Assembly: GCA_026260175.1 (NCBI GenBank)
Contig: JAKCWW010000669.1
Location: 1-64,000, forward strand
DNA length: 64,000 nt
Source: Reticulitermes lucifugus
Taxonomy: Eukaryota > Arthropoda > Insecta > Blattodea > Rhinotermitidae
Direction: 5' to 3'
The notes under the pieces are model-generated. The model did no database searches and was not told the DNA's origin. It saw only the letters and a list, made by a program, of their open reading frames with translations. Made by a program: the position numbers and the translations under genes. This document shows, piece after piece, positions 9,883-22,000 of the stretch. Numbering within the stretch: position 1 is the first letter of the stretch; the number at the start of each line of letters is the position of its first letter.

Positions 9883-12850
9883 CCAGAAAGACAAGGGTAG
9901 CATTAGTGCAACCATTTCTTTGTGTGAGCTACCAGAATGTATTACCAAGGTGTATTAACTTTGTGTACCAGTACGTAGAGACTACAGGCAGGAAAGATGG
10001 TTAAGATGGCTAGATGTGAAAGGGACATAGTATTTGTGAATGAAGGTTCAGAAGTACAGTGTGACTGCCTATGACATGTAAGTGTTGTGATACACAATCT
10101 CAGCACTGGTAATTGCTTTGATATTATAATGCATTGTTCCTGTTGGCTACCTCAATATTAATTTGCAAGTGTTGTAGGTAGAGGAAGAAAAGATGTAGAC
10201 ACTTGCATGTCACAGTTGTCCCCTGGATGCTTAAGACTTTTACTGGTCACAAATTCTTTTCCTTTGTCTTCTATCTTGTAGCATCCGGTCACGTTCTCAG
10301 CTAAGTGTTTTCGTGACCTCACATACAGTCTGGAGGACTAGTTCCCAAGGGTGACCGCGGAAGCACACCACCACTTCCACCAACAAAAATTCTTAAGTAG
10401 GTATCAATTTCAGTAATTATTTCTGTGGTGTGTGGCCTAACGTGAATCACTGAGGGTGGAACTTATTCGAATTTGGTACGGGGAGGCACGTAAGTTAACA
10501 CAAGGGGTTGCCCACCTAGGCTAGGTGATTGAGTTCTGGAGAGAAGAGAGATTACTTGGTTACTTCGTGACTGAGTTCTGGAGAGAAGAGAGATTACTTG
10601 ATTGCTTCATTACTCAGTTCTTGGAGATAACAGTTCATGGGTGAGAATGATCACTGGTGTGAAATTGGTTCTTGTGGACAAAAGTTAATTCTTGAGCGGA
10701 ACTCTCGAAGATATATTCTCTTGTGAGCCATGTGAATTTCAGTGCCGTCTTGGTGGCTTAAGATCATATATCTCTTCTCATTTTCTGTTAAGAACTAGTT
10801 TAAATTCAATTCGGAACTTGATCAGTGAGCGGTCAAGAAAGCGTAAGGCAGAGAATGCAATCGTCATCACTTTATTGTTTGTATTACTTGAGAGAACCAA
10901 TTGCAACACTGATTGGATTATTTGATAAACTTCAATTTCGTGAACACTGCCAGTTATTTGAAGAAACCAAATAATTCATCCACGACCCTGAGATTACTTC
11001 AACCTCGCCCTGGAGAACAAGACCCTGTGATAATACGAACAACACGGGGAAGTCTGACTGACGCGGTCCTTGGAAATCCAGTGCACATCGGCCAGAGGTT
11101 CAGTCTGGTGTAATATTTATGGTAAATATAAGACATGTACCTCATGTGAATTGAATGAAGGCATTGAAACAAATCTCATCAGTTACTTTTGTGTAACTAT
11201 GATATTTATTTTGGAGGAGGATGTTACCAGGCAGTTTAGGTTTGAGCCCTGGCCACAGTCTTTAGATTACTTTTAATTTCTTCCGGTTAGCATTCTTGGA
11301 AATTTGGGGGGCTCTCATACTAGAATAGAGACAATGGTGCAAGGTGTAGATTTCTCTGTTAGGGTTTAGCTTTAAGTTTGAATCTGAGCCAATAGGGAGA
11401 AGTTGTAGCTAGGCGGAGGGAAAACGGTTTGGTGGGGAGACGAGAGGAATTTAAATGCATGGCTCTAACGGCCCTCTGTTTTGTCAACATTTGTTAGGAC
11501 TAAACATATAAAACACTGGATCAGATAAGTTGCAGTGATGTGGCTGGGAACAGGTGTGTTACTTCAACTTGGTGTAATATTTACTTTGTTAGAGATATTT
11601 AAAAAAAAAAAAGCAAGCAAGAATACTGTGTTTCATTTGTGTGCAACTAGAGCAACAGAAAGTGGTACAGTTCTGTTAAGTGGCAACACATAAATATTCC
11701 CTCAGATTAGGGTTTCTGACCCTGAACCAAGCTAGTCTGCCTTAGCCCTGAGAACCGAGCAACGGACGGATGCAAGGTAAACTGCTACTCAAGTCGCCTC
11801 CCCAGAAAAATGTGGTCCCTCATGCACTTCAGTACCAGCAGCTACAGAGTGTGGCCTCCAGCTGTTTATCCATTTCTGTACATTCTCAGATTTATCTTGC
11901 ATTCCTATGCACATCAGCATTCCTCATGCAGCTGACAGGGATCTTCATGTACATGCATTAATATCAACTTGTAAGCAACAAATTTTAATGCCTACAATTA
12001 ATAAAACATGAGCTTAATCTGACAGGACAGTATGTGTGTGCCTTGAATTTGAAACATGGTTAGAACATTACAGATGACACTTTGACACTTCCCATGTAAT
12101 ATTCGTCGAGACAGATCTGTAAACTGAGAAGCTACACTTTAGGTAACGAAAAGCAGATGCATATCCAAAATAAGGAGGACAGTTACATGATATATGGTCC
12201 AGTACAAAAAGTGTGACCTATAGGCAAAAAAAGACAATAACTGTACGACTCTCTATAAAAGTGGTTCCAAACGTGTGGGATGAGATCACCAGGGTTTTTC
12301 CAGTGGCCCCACGAATGCATACAGCTTCATACTGAGTCAGTCAGCACTTACTTTTTTCTGTTCTTATTTACGTAAAGAATAAAATTGAATTTATTTACAG
12401 TGGTTACTGATTCCATAACAGTATTTGTCAGCATGCAATTTTATGAGTCAAGTGCCAAAAAACACAGCTATGAGCATGCTGGGGTCCATGAAATGTTTTG
12501 AAGTGGTCCTCATACTCAAAGAGAACGGAAACCACGAGTGTACAACATACATAAAATTTTAACCGGATTTTGGCCAATAAAAGATTAACTGTATGGTGGT
12601 GATTTAAGTTTGGGTGTGGACCTATATCACAGCACATCTGCATAAGAACAAAGGATACTTTTATGTCTTTTCTGAACTTTTCCTGGAAGTGTGTTAATGT
12701 TTGTTTTAATCAGCATTAGGGCTCTCAGTAGGTGAGAGAAGGCAAGAGGGAGATGCATATACAGTCTGACCAAGCTCATCAACTTGCATAACCTGTCAAA
12801 AATCACGTTAATGAAGCCACCACACTATTCAGAGGAAGATAAAGAATAGT
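9883..12850. other. Intergenic stretch downstream of the retroelement and of PRORP
   Basis: I see no coding region. The stretch includes a short tandem repeat (10531-10630, listed separately) and several short frames of no recognised family. The part below 12943 contains the 3' UTR of PRORP, whose end I cannot place. Confidence 0.4.
10531..10630. repeat. Tandem repeat, 42-bp period
   Basis: Copies starting with GAGTTCTGGAGAGAAGAGAG lie at 10531 and 10573, and a partial diverged copy (CAGTTCTTGGAGA) starts at 10615. The spacing is 42 bp each time. Confidence 0.75.
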
Positions 12851-12942
12851 ACAGCTTGAGTGTGTGAAGCAAAGACATTAAAAGCAACTCCTATACCAAT
12901 ATCTTTTAACATTTATCTCACCCGACCAAAGGATGCACTGCA

Positions 12943-13080
12943 TCAACCAGATCTAAGGCAAAGCCATGTGGATGGAGCTTCAAATGACTCAGGTGGGCTT
13001 GGATCAAACTCCATTTCATATGGAATATGCCACGATCCATCACTGCTGACCTGAGCCATTGGATTGAATGTCAAAGGAAG
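12943..13080 (-). CDS. PRORP: PRORP exon 5 (C-terminal zinc ligands)
   Basis: Codes residues 533-577 and a TGA stop at 12945-12943. GSWHIPYEMEF has the zinc ligand H550, and TWLCLRSG has C573. The human protein ends in the same arrangement. The acceptor is TTTGTTCCAG before 13080, with a pyrimidine-rich tract upstream. The phase is 0, matching exon 4. Confidence 0.92.
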   Translation of the reverse strand, partial: LPLTFNPMAQVSSDGSWHIPYEMEFDPSPPESFEAPSTWLCLRSG

Positions 13081-16000
13081 CTGGAACAAAGTAGACAGGC
13101 TTTGAATACACAGAATCCATTCATTATTTCAGCAGAAATATGTTAAAAGAATTTATCCAATGCAAACAATATTTTCTCTTGTATTTCATTAAACCTCCCA
13201 TATTGAAACATGTTTCAAATATCAGTTATATATCTAAATGATATAAGTAATTTTGTGTCATGGACCATCTTTGTTTTGTGTTCTGCTGTTTTCAATTAAC
13301 TTGATATGCAGACACTCCTACCATGCCAGGTTGTAATTACAATGGAAGACACACAGACCAAAATCAAACCTGTCCAGGAACTTGGTGTCATAAATATCCC
13401 ACACACAACATTTCACGAAAATTCATTCAGCTCTTTGACGAAGTAATGTGCAGACATGCACAAAGATGGCCTCTACATTATGCAGTCACCTCCACCGAAT
13501 GCAAAGGATGCTTAAAAACAACCTTGCAATTATAATAAAAACATCCTACTACTCAGGCTACCAACATATGTTCTACAATGAGTTCCCATGTTATGAAGAA
13601 AAACAAGTTTTCAAGCCGTAGACATGGCAACCAGTTTCATTGTGTTGTTCTAATTCTGTAACTATTCTATAATTCTACGTCCAGACAAGTAAATACCATC
13701 GTCTTTTCACATACTAATACTATTCTCTGAATGCTAACAATATCTGTGCATGTGAAATGTAGTTCATGTTTATCAAGGAATAGAAATTAGGTCGTAATGA
13801 AATGGGAAACTTTTCTAGACAGGCACCTAGCTAACACTATAGACCAGTTAAGTAAAATTATACCCAAGTGTTCTAATCTAAAATCACTATGGAAGCATTG
13901 TTGTCTAAAACCACAATCTCTTCTTTTATTATACAGTCTGAAAACAACACATCCTGAATCAAAACATCTACAGATTTTTTTTAGTCAAGGTTCAGGTAAC
14001 CCAAATGGTACCATTAATGTGTATGTTTCTATGTTAAGCTACATACTGAAGAGTCTAAGATGCATGACCACTTAACTCTGTCCCTCCCTCCCCTCTTGTA
14101 GCATGGTTGTGGCCAAGATGACATGGCTGGATGAATATACAAGTCCATGTACTGCATACCTTATGGTCATTCCACATCTCTGCCTGAAAGTGGAGTAGAA
14201 ATAGCTTCCCAAACACAAACAGTTTCACTCTAGAATGTTACACCTGATAACCCACGAGGATCTTCTTACAGTGTGGAATCTAACTAAAAAATACTCTAAA
14301 TGTATTGGCTTCTCTAACAGTTATGTTTGTCTAACCTATTTTCTATTCATAAAAAGGCAAAGTTTAGTCTCCTTATGGCACATTAAACAACCATTACACT
14401 GACACCTTGCAATCCCTGGGAGCAGTAGTAGCTTGAACAGTAAAGTAAAATATAAATTACCACTTAAATTAAAATCCCATAAATATAATAAAACAACAAA
14501 TAAATCTCAGTCACTGTCAAAATGTCAGTAATCTACTAAAATTTATACCTCAATGTAATCAGTTTTATTTGTCAGGAGTCTTTTCCAGTTACCTTCAGCA
14601 GCACTTTTCCAGCCTCAGTAATATATCGAAGCTGACACTGATGCAGTAGCTGCCACCGCCTGAAAGTCGATCTAAGACTTTGATTCTTGAGAAGATATGA
14701 ATGGCCTCGCATAAGGTCTTTAGAGAGGAACTTAGTCCCCATGCCACTGTGCAGAGCAGCATACAGCAGTAAGGGGTCATCCTGAGTCCTATTGTGAAAT
14801 TTAAACACATCTACATAAGGCAACGTACACACACTTTCAACAACATTACAGCACCCTGTGAAAGTACAGTTGGTCAGTAGTTGAGCTGCTTTAAGTTAAA
14901 CTTTCTGTCAGGTGAAGTTTAAAGTTGTCCCTGTCCACATCATGATGGCATATAGGGGACCTGAGGTATGGCTCCCCTCATTCTTAACCTCAGCACAAGA
15001 TGCAGGTGAGTGGTTAACTTCATGCCCTGGCCGCTTTACCCCTGGCAAAGAACTAAAGTATCCACTGAATATGAGGCTGGGTGGGTCCCAGAGCCAGCTT
15101 GGATGTTTTGGAGAAGACAAAAATCTCTTGCCCCTACCAGGATTTGAACCCTGGACAGTCCAGCCATAGTTCAGAAAAAAAGGAGCTTATGCTACCTTAA
15201 CTATCTGCAACAAGTAACAAAATGCATGTTGTAATTTCTGCTAATCCTATTGATGGATGAAGTTACAGTGATTAGGCTCCTAACATGTGTTCCTTCTAAA
15301 ATGATCTGTTTCACAAACAAATTTTAGGTCCAATGAACTTTTTTAAAACAGCTAAAACAATGCCCATTTTGGTTCACTTCTGGTTCAGATAAGCAGACAA
15401 CTATCACCAGTTTTCAATGAACCATTAAAGCATGTACAGAAATGGTAGATGAAGATACATGGAACATGAGTACAGTTCCACTCATTCTTAACCTCCGCAC
15501 TGGACGGGGGTTAGTGGTCAGCATCAGGCTCCGAATGTTTTACCTACGGGTAAAGACCCACCTCCCCCCATTACCCATTCAGCAGGAGGCTGGGTGGGCC
15601 CTAAAGCTGGTCTGGATACTTGGGAGAAGAGAAAAATTTCTTGCCCCTGCTGGAATCAAACCTTGATTTCTTGGTTCTCTAGTCTGTACTCTTGTCCAAG
15701 GGTCCACAGCCTTCCACAAAACTAGAAGCTGCCTCAAAATTCCAGGTGCCACAAAGGTTACATGAAACAACTCCCATGCTGAGGATCCACAAATATTAGG
15801 TGCCACCATACAAAATTTAGTAAAACATGTGACCTGCCACCTGGAGTGGGTTCACCCTTCGCTTAGTCACTATACTGACTACACTATCCAGGCAACTTCA
15901 CTTATGCATTTACTAAGATACAGCAGTTACTGTGTATGCTGCATAAGCTTCAGACAGGTAATATATTTTCTGGCTAATTCCTATCAGCTTAACTCTGTAT

Positions 16001-19000
16001 CAGTGTGGGACTGAAGTCTATCTCTAGGTAAGCATGTCTGGCAAGAAAATTTCAGTTAACATTCACAAAATAATTCTCATGTCAGAAAATAGACAATTGG
16101 TTTATTTTCATGCACTTCATGCACTGTGATATTTCTCAATAGCAGTGAAAAATAGCATACTCAGACAATGTACAATATAATCCAAGTACAACACTGATCC
16201 AAAGAGCCAGATGTGTGCTAGATGTGTACATGTCTACAAACTCTCACTGACAGCACTGCACTTATCTCCCTATATGGTGAAATCCAACAAAATTGAAGCC
16301 TTAAATTTCTTTCAGTTTAAACAATTGACATAGAGTGGTTAACTAATCCTGTAACTAACTCTCACCATAGACCAGAGTCCATCTGAGGTGACGATACTGA
16401 GGTACGAAATTCATCACTTATGGATTCCAAAGGTTCACTGTTGTTCTCACCAAAACTCACTCCTGGTCTCTATCCTGAGCCAGATGGCCCATTCCATACC
16501 TGTATACATTCCCCCTTCCTTTAAAAAATACAGTTTTTACATGACCTAAATATTGGAACTTCCCTGCTGCTACTGGTTCCTTGGGGGTAACTAGTAACAG
16601 AAGTGAAGTTTAGACCCTCCACAATCCCTATCAAATGTAAACAATTTTCTCCAACAGTCAGCAGTGGGACTCCCAACCTATACCATAACTGGAAACCAGT
16701 CATCTTAATTTGAACATGGGATTTATACAGCTACAAGTTTCCAGTAGCAGACAATGGGCATTTCATGCTGATACTAACTCGAGCATTAAAACTCACACAC
16801 ACCTGGTGCCTGCCAAACTGCATCAGCAGTATAGACTGTAATGCACATACTGCATTAGCAGTGCAGTATACTCGTATATTATAACACGTATCCTTCAAAA
16901 TAACAGAACAAAGGGACGCACAACCTACTTGGCCAGTTTTATTCCAATATGCAATGCTTGCTTTGCAATATGCCCACTAGTGATAGTAGCAGATCTTATT
17001 AAACACTCTCTGCTGCACAGAGAAACTTACTCTCCTATTAGCACAATGTTCAGAGCAATGAAGCAACTGTTGTTACTTTCAAATTCCTTTCTCTTTGTTA
17101 CTGTTAGATCTACTGAGAAAATCTTTTCTTCTCATGATGCCTAATAAGTCCAACATCCTATAATGCCACCATTTACCAAGAGCTACCTTGCACTATTCAA
17201 GTTACAAGTTTACAAACTTTGTGCAATGAAAAAAAAAACAGTTTCCTGTGAGCCTGTTAGATAGTGCAAGAGTCACAAAAGCAGGAACTGCTTTGTTGCT
17301 CTGAATATGTATATATGACAAAAACATGCAGCTACTTACAAATTCTCAGCTAGGAACACATGAGCATTTCTATAGACGTAGTCCATGTAGGAAGGTGGCC
17401 AGGTTTGCATGTGCTTCCGTCCCAGAACAAGGACTTTCTTTGATTTCCTTACAAAATGCTTTACAACATGATGTAACTGCAAAGGAACAAAGAGCCCTGT
17501 GACCTGTCTCATATGTATATAAGATTACTATATTAGTAGGCTTATGCATACAGGCACATTTATACTGCCACACGTATAACTCCATACAAAATCAAACCTC
17601 TCAGTGTCAATTTTCTTCTGATAACAGAATATTAACATACAGTTCAACAAAATACTTTCAAAAACCTCTACTGAATCACAAGTGTTTATTTCACATCACA
17701 TAAAAGTTACAGAGTATGAAGAAAAATGTACTGTACACTCAGAAGGCTTAGGATAAACCATTTATTCCAGCATTTTAAAATTTACCTCCTACTCAAACAT
17801 GAAAGATTAAAAAAGAGCTACAGAAAGAAATATGAGCTTTAGACCTACCATAAGAACTACATGTATGGTGTAGGAGCAGATGAGAATATCTAAATTTAGA
17901 GTGGGAAAGTAAAAATAAGATGAAGTATATAACAAACAGCTTCATAATTTGCACTCTTCAAGTGATATTACGATGACGAAATCAGGAAGGATGAGCTGGG
18001 TAGGACATGCAGTACACACATGGTGGAAGAGAAATTCCATACAGGATTTTACTTGGAAGACATGTAAATCACAGGATAATACTAAAATTAATTTTATATA
18101 AATATGGTATAAAGGTGTTTAGTGGACTCAAATGGCTCAGGATAGGGTATATACAGTGGGCTCTTGTGAACAAGGAAATAAACCTTTGGTTGCCATAAAG
18201 ACAGGAAACTTCATGTCCAGCTGAGTGACTATGACCTTCTCAAACAGGATTCTGCCCCATTCAGTTTAGAGAATTATTGAGAATTTCAAATGTACATGAG
18301 ATACCATCACATTCAACAGTACGCTTAAATAACTGCAATGTTTCCAATTCAACTTTTCAATGAACAAGGAAGCAGCCTTTCAATATCATTGATGAAACAG
18401 CAATTTGTCCTAACCCACACAATTTGTCAAACTGAGATTCCTGCATTACTAGTCAGCTGGGTTACAAACACACATTCTGTCAAAATTCTGTGTCCACAAA
18501 AAGAATTTCTTCTCCTTATATTTTCATAAAAGAATAACATGCTTACATGTTGGTCTGTTAAGGATCTGTCACATTTTTTTTTTGCGTCCTGTAAAACAGT
18601 GTATCAGTGGGTTATGACAAATTGCTGTTTCATAAATGATATGTAGCATAAATTTGCTGATATTTTTATCATACTCACTACTCTTGCCTGTGACTGAGGT
18701 GACTGTGTCTTCTTAGACCCACCTGCGAATGCAACATTTAATCCATCAATTACCATGTCATACGGAGCAGTCATTTTGACAAAGTGTAAGAATTTTTTTA
18801 TTTCTTCCGGTGTAGTATTGCGGAATACATCTTTACCAACTACAACCCTGTCCATGAACGCGCGCTGCAATGTTTGAAATTCTTCCTCTGTTATAGTGAT
18901 GGTATTTAAGTGCTTCTGGCATGATTTACAGATACCCCTGAAACAATTCACAGTACACTCTAATCTCATCTTAAAGTACAAAATTATGTTACAACATGAA

Positions 19001-22000
19001 GTTCTGGGAAGAATTTATGATTCTCATTTTGCTTTTAACATTTCAGTGTGTTTGATGTTATTACAAAGCACTACAAACCAACAAGGAAGTACTTCACTAT
19101 TACCCCACCTACCACACTAATGCCTACAAAAAATTGCAACTTCAATGCACTCAATGAATGACAAATTAAATAACAACAAAGAGAATATACTATAACAACA
19201 ATGGAAGTAAAAACAGATGCCCTTCTGTGAAAAGTACGAGGGGCGTTCGCAAATGATTTGGAATCATCTCATTTGCAGCAATTTTATTATCTTTAGGCCG
19301 AACACTAAACAACCACTAGCTCAACATATTCCCCTCCTAGTTTATACATTGCTGTCATCTCCTTGGGAGCTTCTGGATGGCTTCATGAAACCATTCATTA
19401 GGGGTTGCAATACCACTCATGGACAGCCACCCGTGCACTTTCCTTGCCACTGTTGAAGCTCCGTACCCAGTTGAACATAGTGCTGTGCGCTGTGCTTTCT
19501 ATCCATAAATTGCAGATAACCGATGATGAATATCTAACAGTTTAACACCTTCTTTTCACAGGAACCATGTGGTCCATCTCTGCCCATGATAACCACCTTT
19601 CATTTTGCAACTCTTGTACATATGCTTTGACCCCACTAGACTGGGCTAGCAGCAGCTTTACACAGGCATGCACAACCTTCAGCCATTTGGTGGTGGAATG
19701 ATGTAGTAAGACTACATTATCTGATGATAGTTTGGGCAATTTCACAGCTTGTTATTTGCCGAAACAGCAGCCCCTATCGCAATCATTTCTGAACACCCTT
19801 CATATACATGAAACAGAAAACAATACTACAATTTCCTCACATACTGTAACACACTCTCATCTCTCTTTCACCTTCATATATCTGTCCACATCTACCATCC
19901 CACGCCTTCTCATGTCACCACACTACACTACACACACAACTACTGAAAATGAATATCCCAAAGAGGCTTGAACCACAAAGGCTCAAATGTGCAATCACAG
20001 ATCAGAACCATCTGACCACTAGAATCATGCTGATGGCCATGCTAGCATTACCTGATATCCCAAAACTGTATACATCATAATAGTCATTGTTGCTACTAGT
20101 AAAGTAAGTATAAAAGAAACAATGGCTAAACTAACCTACAACCACCATTTAGTATATAGCATTAGGTTTAAGAAAAGGAATTAGTACAGTTAATCATTCC
20201 TAAAGAAAACACAAAAGTACAAAACACCAACATACATAATTAAAACATGTAATACTGTCTCTGACTCGGTGCACTCTATGAAAAGAAAGAAAAGATGGAA
20301 AATACCATACCTGCTTGCGAAATAAGGTCGTCTCAGAAGTGATATAATGATATCAGCAGAAATTAAAAGAAGTGCTACATGTAATGAAAACAATCACATG
20401 GACAAACTTTCATCAGACAAGATGAAATACCAACAAAACTCCTCTGTACTTACCAACTATTAAAAAGTACTAGAATTCCTAAAATACATAGGTGTAATAA
20501 AGAAATGACATGAAATGAAATACCCAAATGTGAGAAAAACATGTAAGTGTACAAAACAGGAAATGGTGTACAGCAAGAAAAAGTATAAGGCACTCATCAA
20601 GGTTCATAAGACGTAATACTACTAACATATAAGTAGAAAAGCTCCATCAAACACAACTGAATTACAGTACCAAATACAAAAAACCACCGACAGTTTTGCT
20701 GACAAGTCATAATAGAATATAAAGAAATAACATCTGAAAAGTAAAAGTGTCACAATATTCAACGTATGACTTGATATACGCAAAGAGTGCAAATGACAAC
20801 TACTGCAACACATCTGTGACAATATTCAATTCATGACAAGTTGGTGTAGCAAACTGTAGTAATGTAAAAGTGGTAGGGTAATAGTGAGCATAATGTTCAT
20901 GATATATATCTGTGTGTTATTTCCACTGGCACAAATTCAAACTATATTAAATTTGCCACATGGCCTCAAAGTTTCACATCACTGTCACATTTACAACTAA
21001 TAATGTAACAATGGTTTAATATAGAATCTGTGCGTAGTTTTGTTATCTGTCTCCATATTAAATACCATGGGATAGCCTTCAGACCCCTTTATTGGCATCT
21101 CCACCTTGCTGTGGTAGAGGGGCTTGTGAGTTCCAGTGACCCTGAGAGCTAAGCCGGCGNNNNNNNNNNNNNNNNNNNNNNNNNNNNNNNNNNNNNNNNN
21201 NNNNNNNNNNNNNNNNNNNNNNNNNNNNNNNNNNNNNNNNNNNGTTCATGATCGTGTAGCAACAGGCGTGACCAGAGTGATCTGAACGGCTGCTGTACTG
21301 CGATGTAGAAAGCAAATGGAAGAACTACCACATTATTACTTTTCCTGGATGGTCTCTTCCAGAATATTTGGAAGAGGCTATGGACCTGTTGTAAGACAGA
21401 CTACAGAATGAATGAATGAGCCTTCAGAATAGAGTGGTATATGTATATAAGATGCTATACAAGTAATATGTTGCACTGCAAACTTTAGTAGGCACAAGAA
21501 AACCTAGGTGAGATGAAATTGGAAGACAGAGGGTTTGGTATGGTACAACACCCTAAAATATGAAGACTCTTTGCTTTGGGCAAAAGTTACATTGGCTGAG
21601 TTAGTTTTCATTAGGTTATGTTATATCACTGCTCAATTTAGGGTTTCAAAAGGATACCGTAAAATTCACCAAACTTAATTTGAACAAAACTTACACTAAA
21701 TGAGTTTAGTTTTTGTTAGGATAGCACATTAATTAGGGTTTTGAGTATCAATAACAAAACTTACCAGTACATATATCTCATTATTTCTGGTTTTAGTATG
21801 TAACAAAGTCCACCACACTTCCTTTTGGTTGAAGTCATTTTTGGTGTGTTTAGTCTGCATTGGGTTAGCATTGGTTAGGTTGTTAGTGTTTCAGTTAAGA
21901 TTTTGTTATGATAAAACAATATAATATAAGATCACAATTAGCTTAAAGTAATATGAAACACAGTACATTATGTGCATCTGCTACTTTAGACCCCTAGTAG

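Larger units (their letters stand above)
14789..17339 (-). other. PRORP intron 3
   Basis: A 2.55-kb GT-AG intron containing two minus-strand copies of SINE family 1 (14910-15170 and 15440-15670). The rest shows nothing recognisable. Confidence 0.75.

Noticed and set aside
14572-14592. PRORP ending in exon 4 read-through (stop at 14572)
   Set aside because: A good donor lies at 14593/14592 and the conserved WHIPY and WLCL residues are found in frame in a downstream exon.
19235-19745. Mariner-like end (ACGAGGGGCGTTC) and short minus-strand frame in PRORP intron 1
   Set aside because: The string resembles a common mariner terminus, but no second end and no transposase residues could be found.
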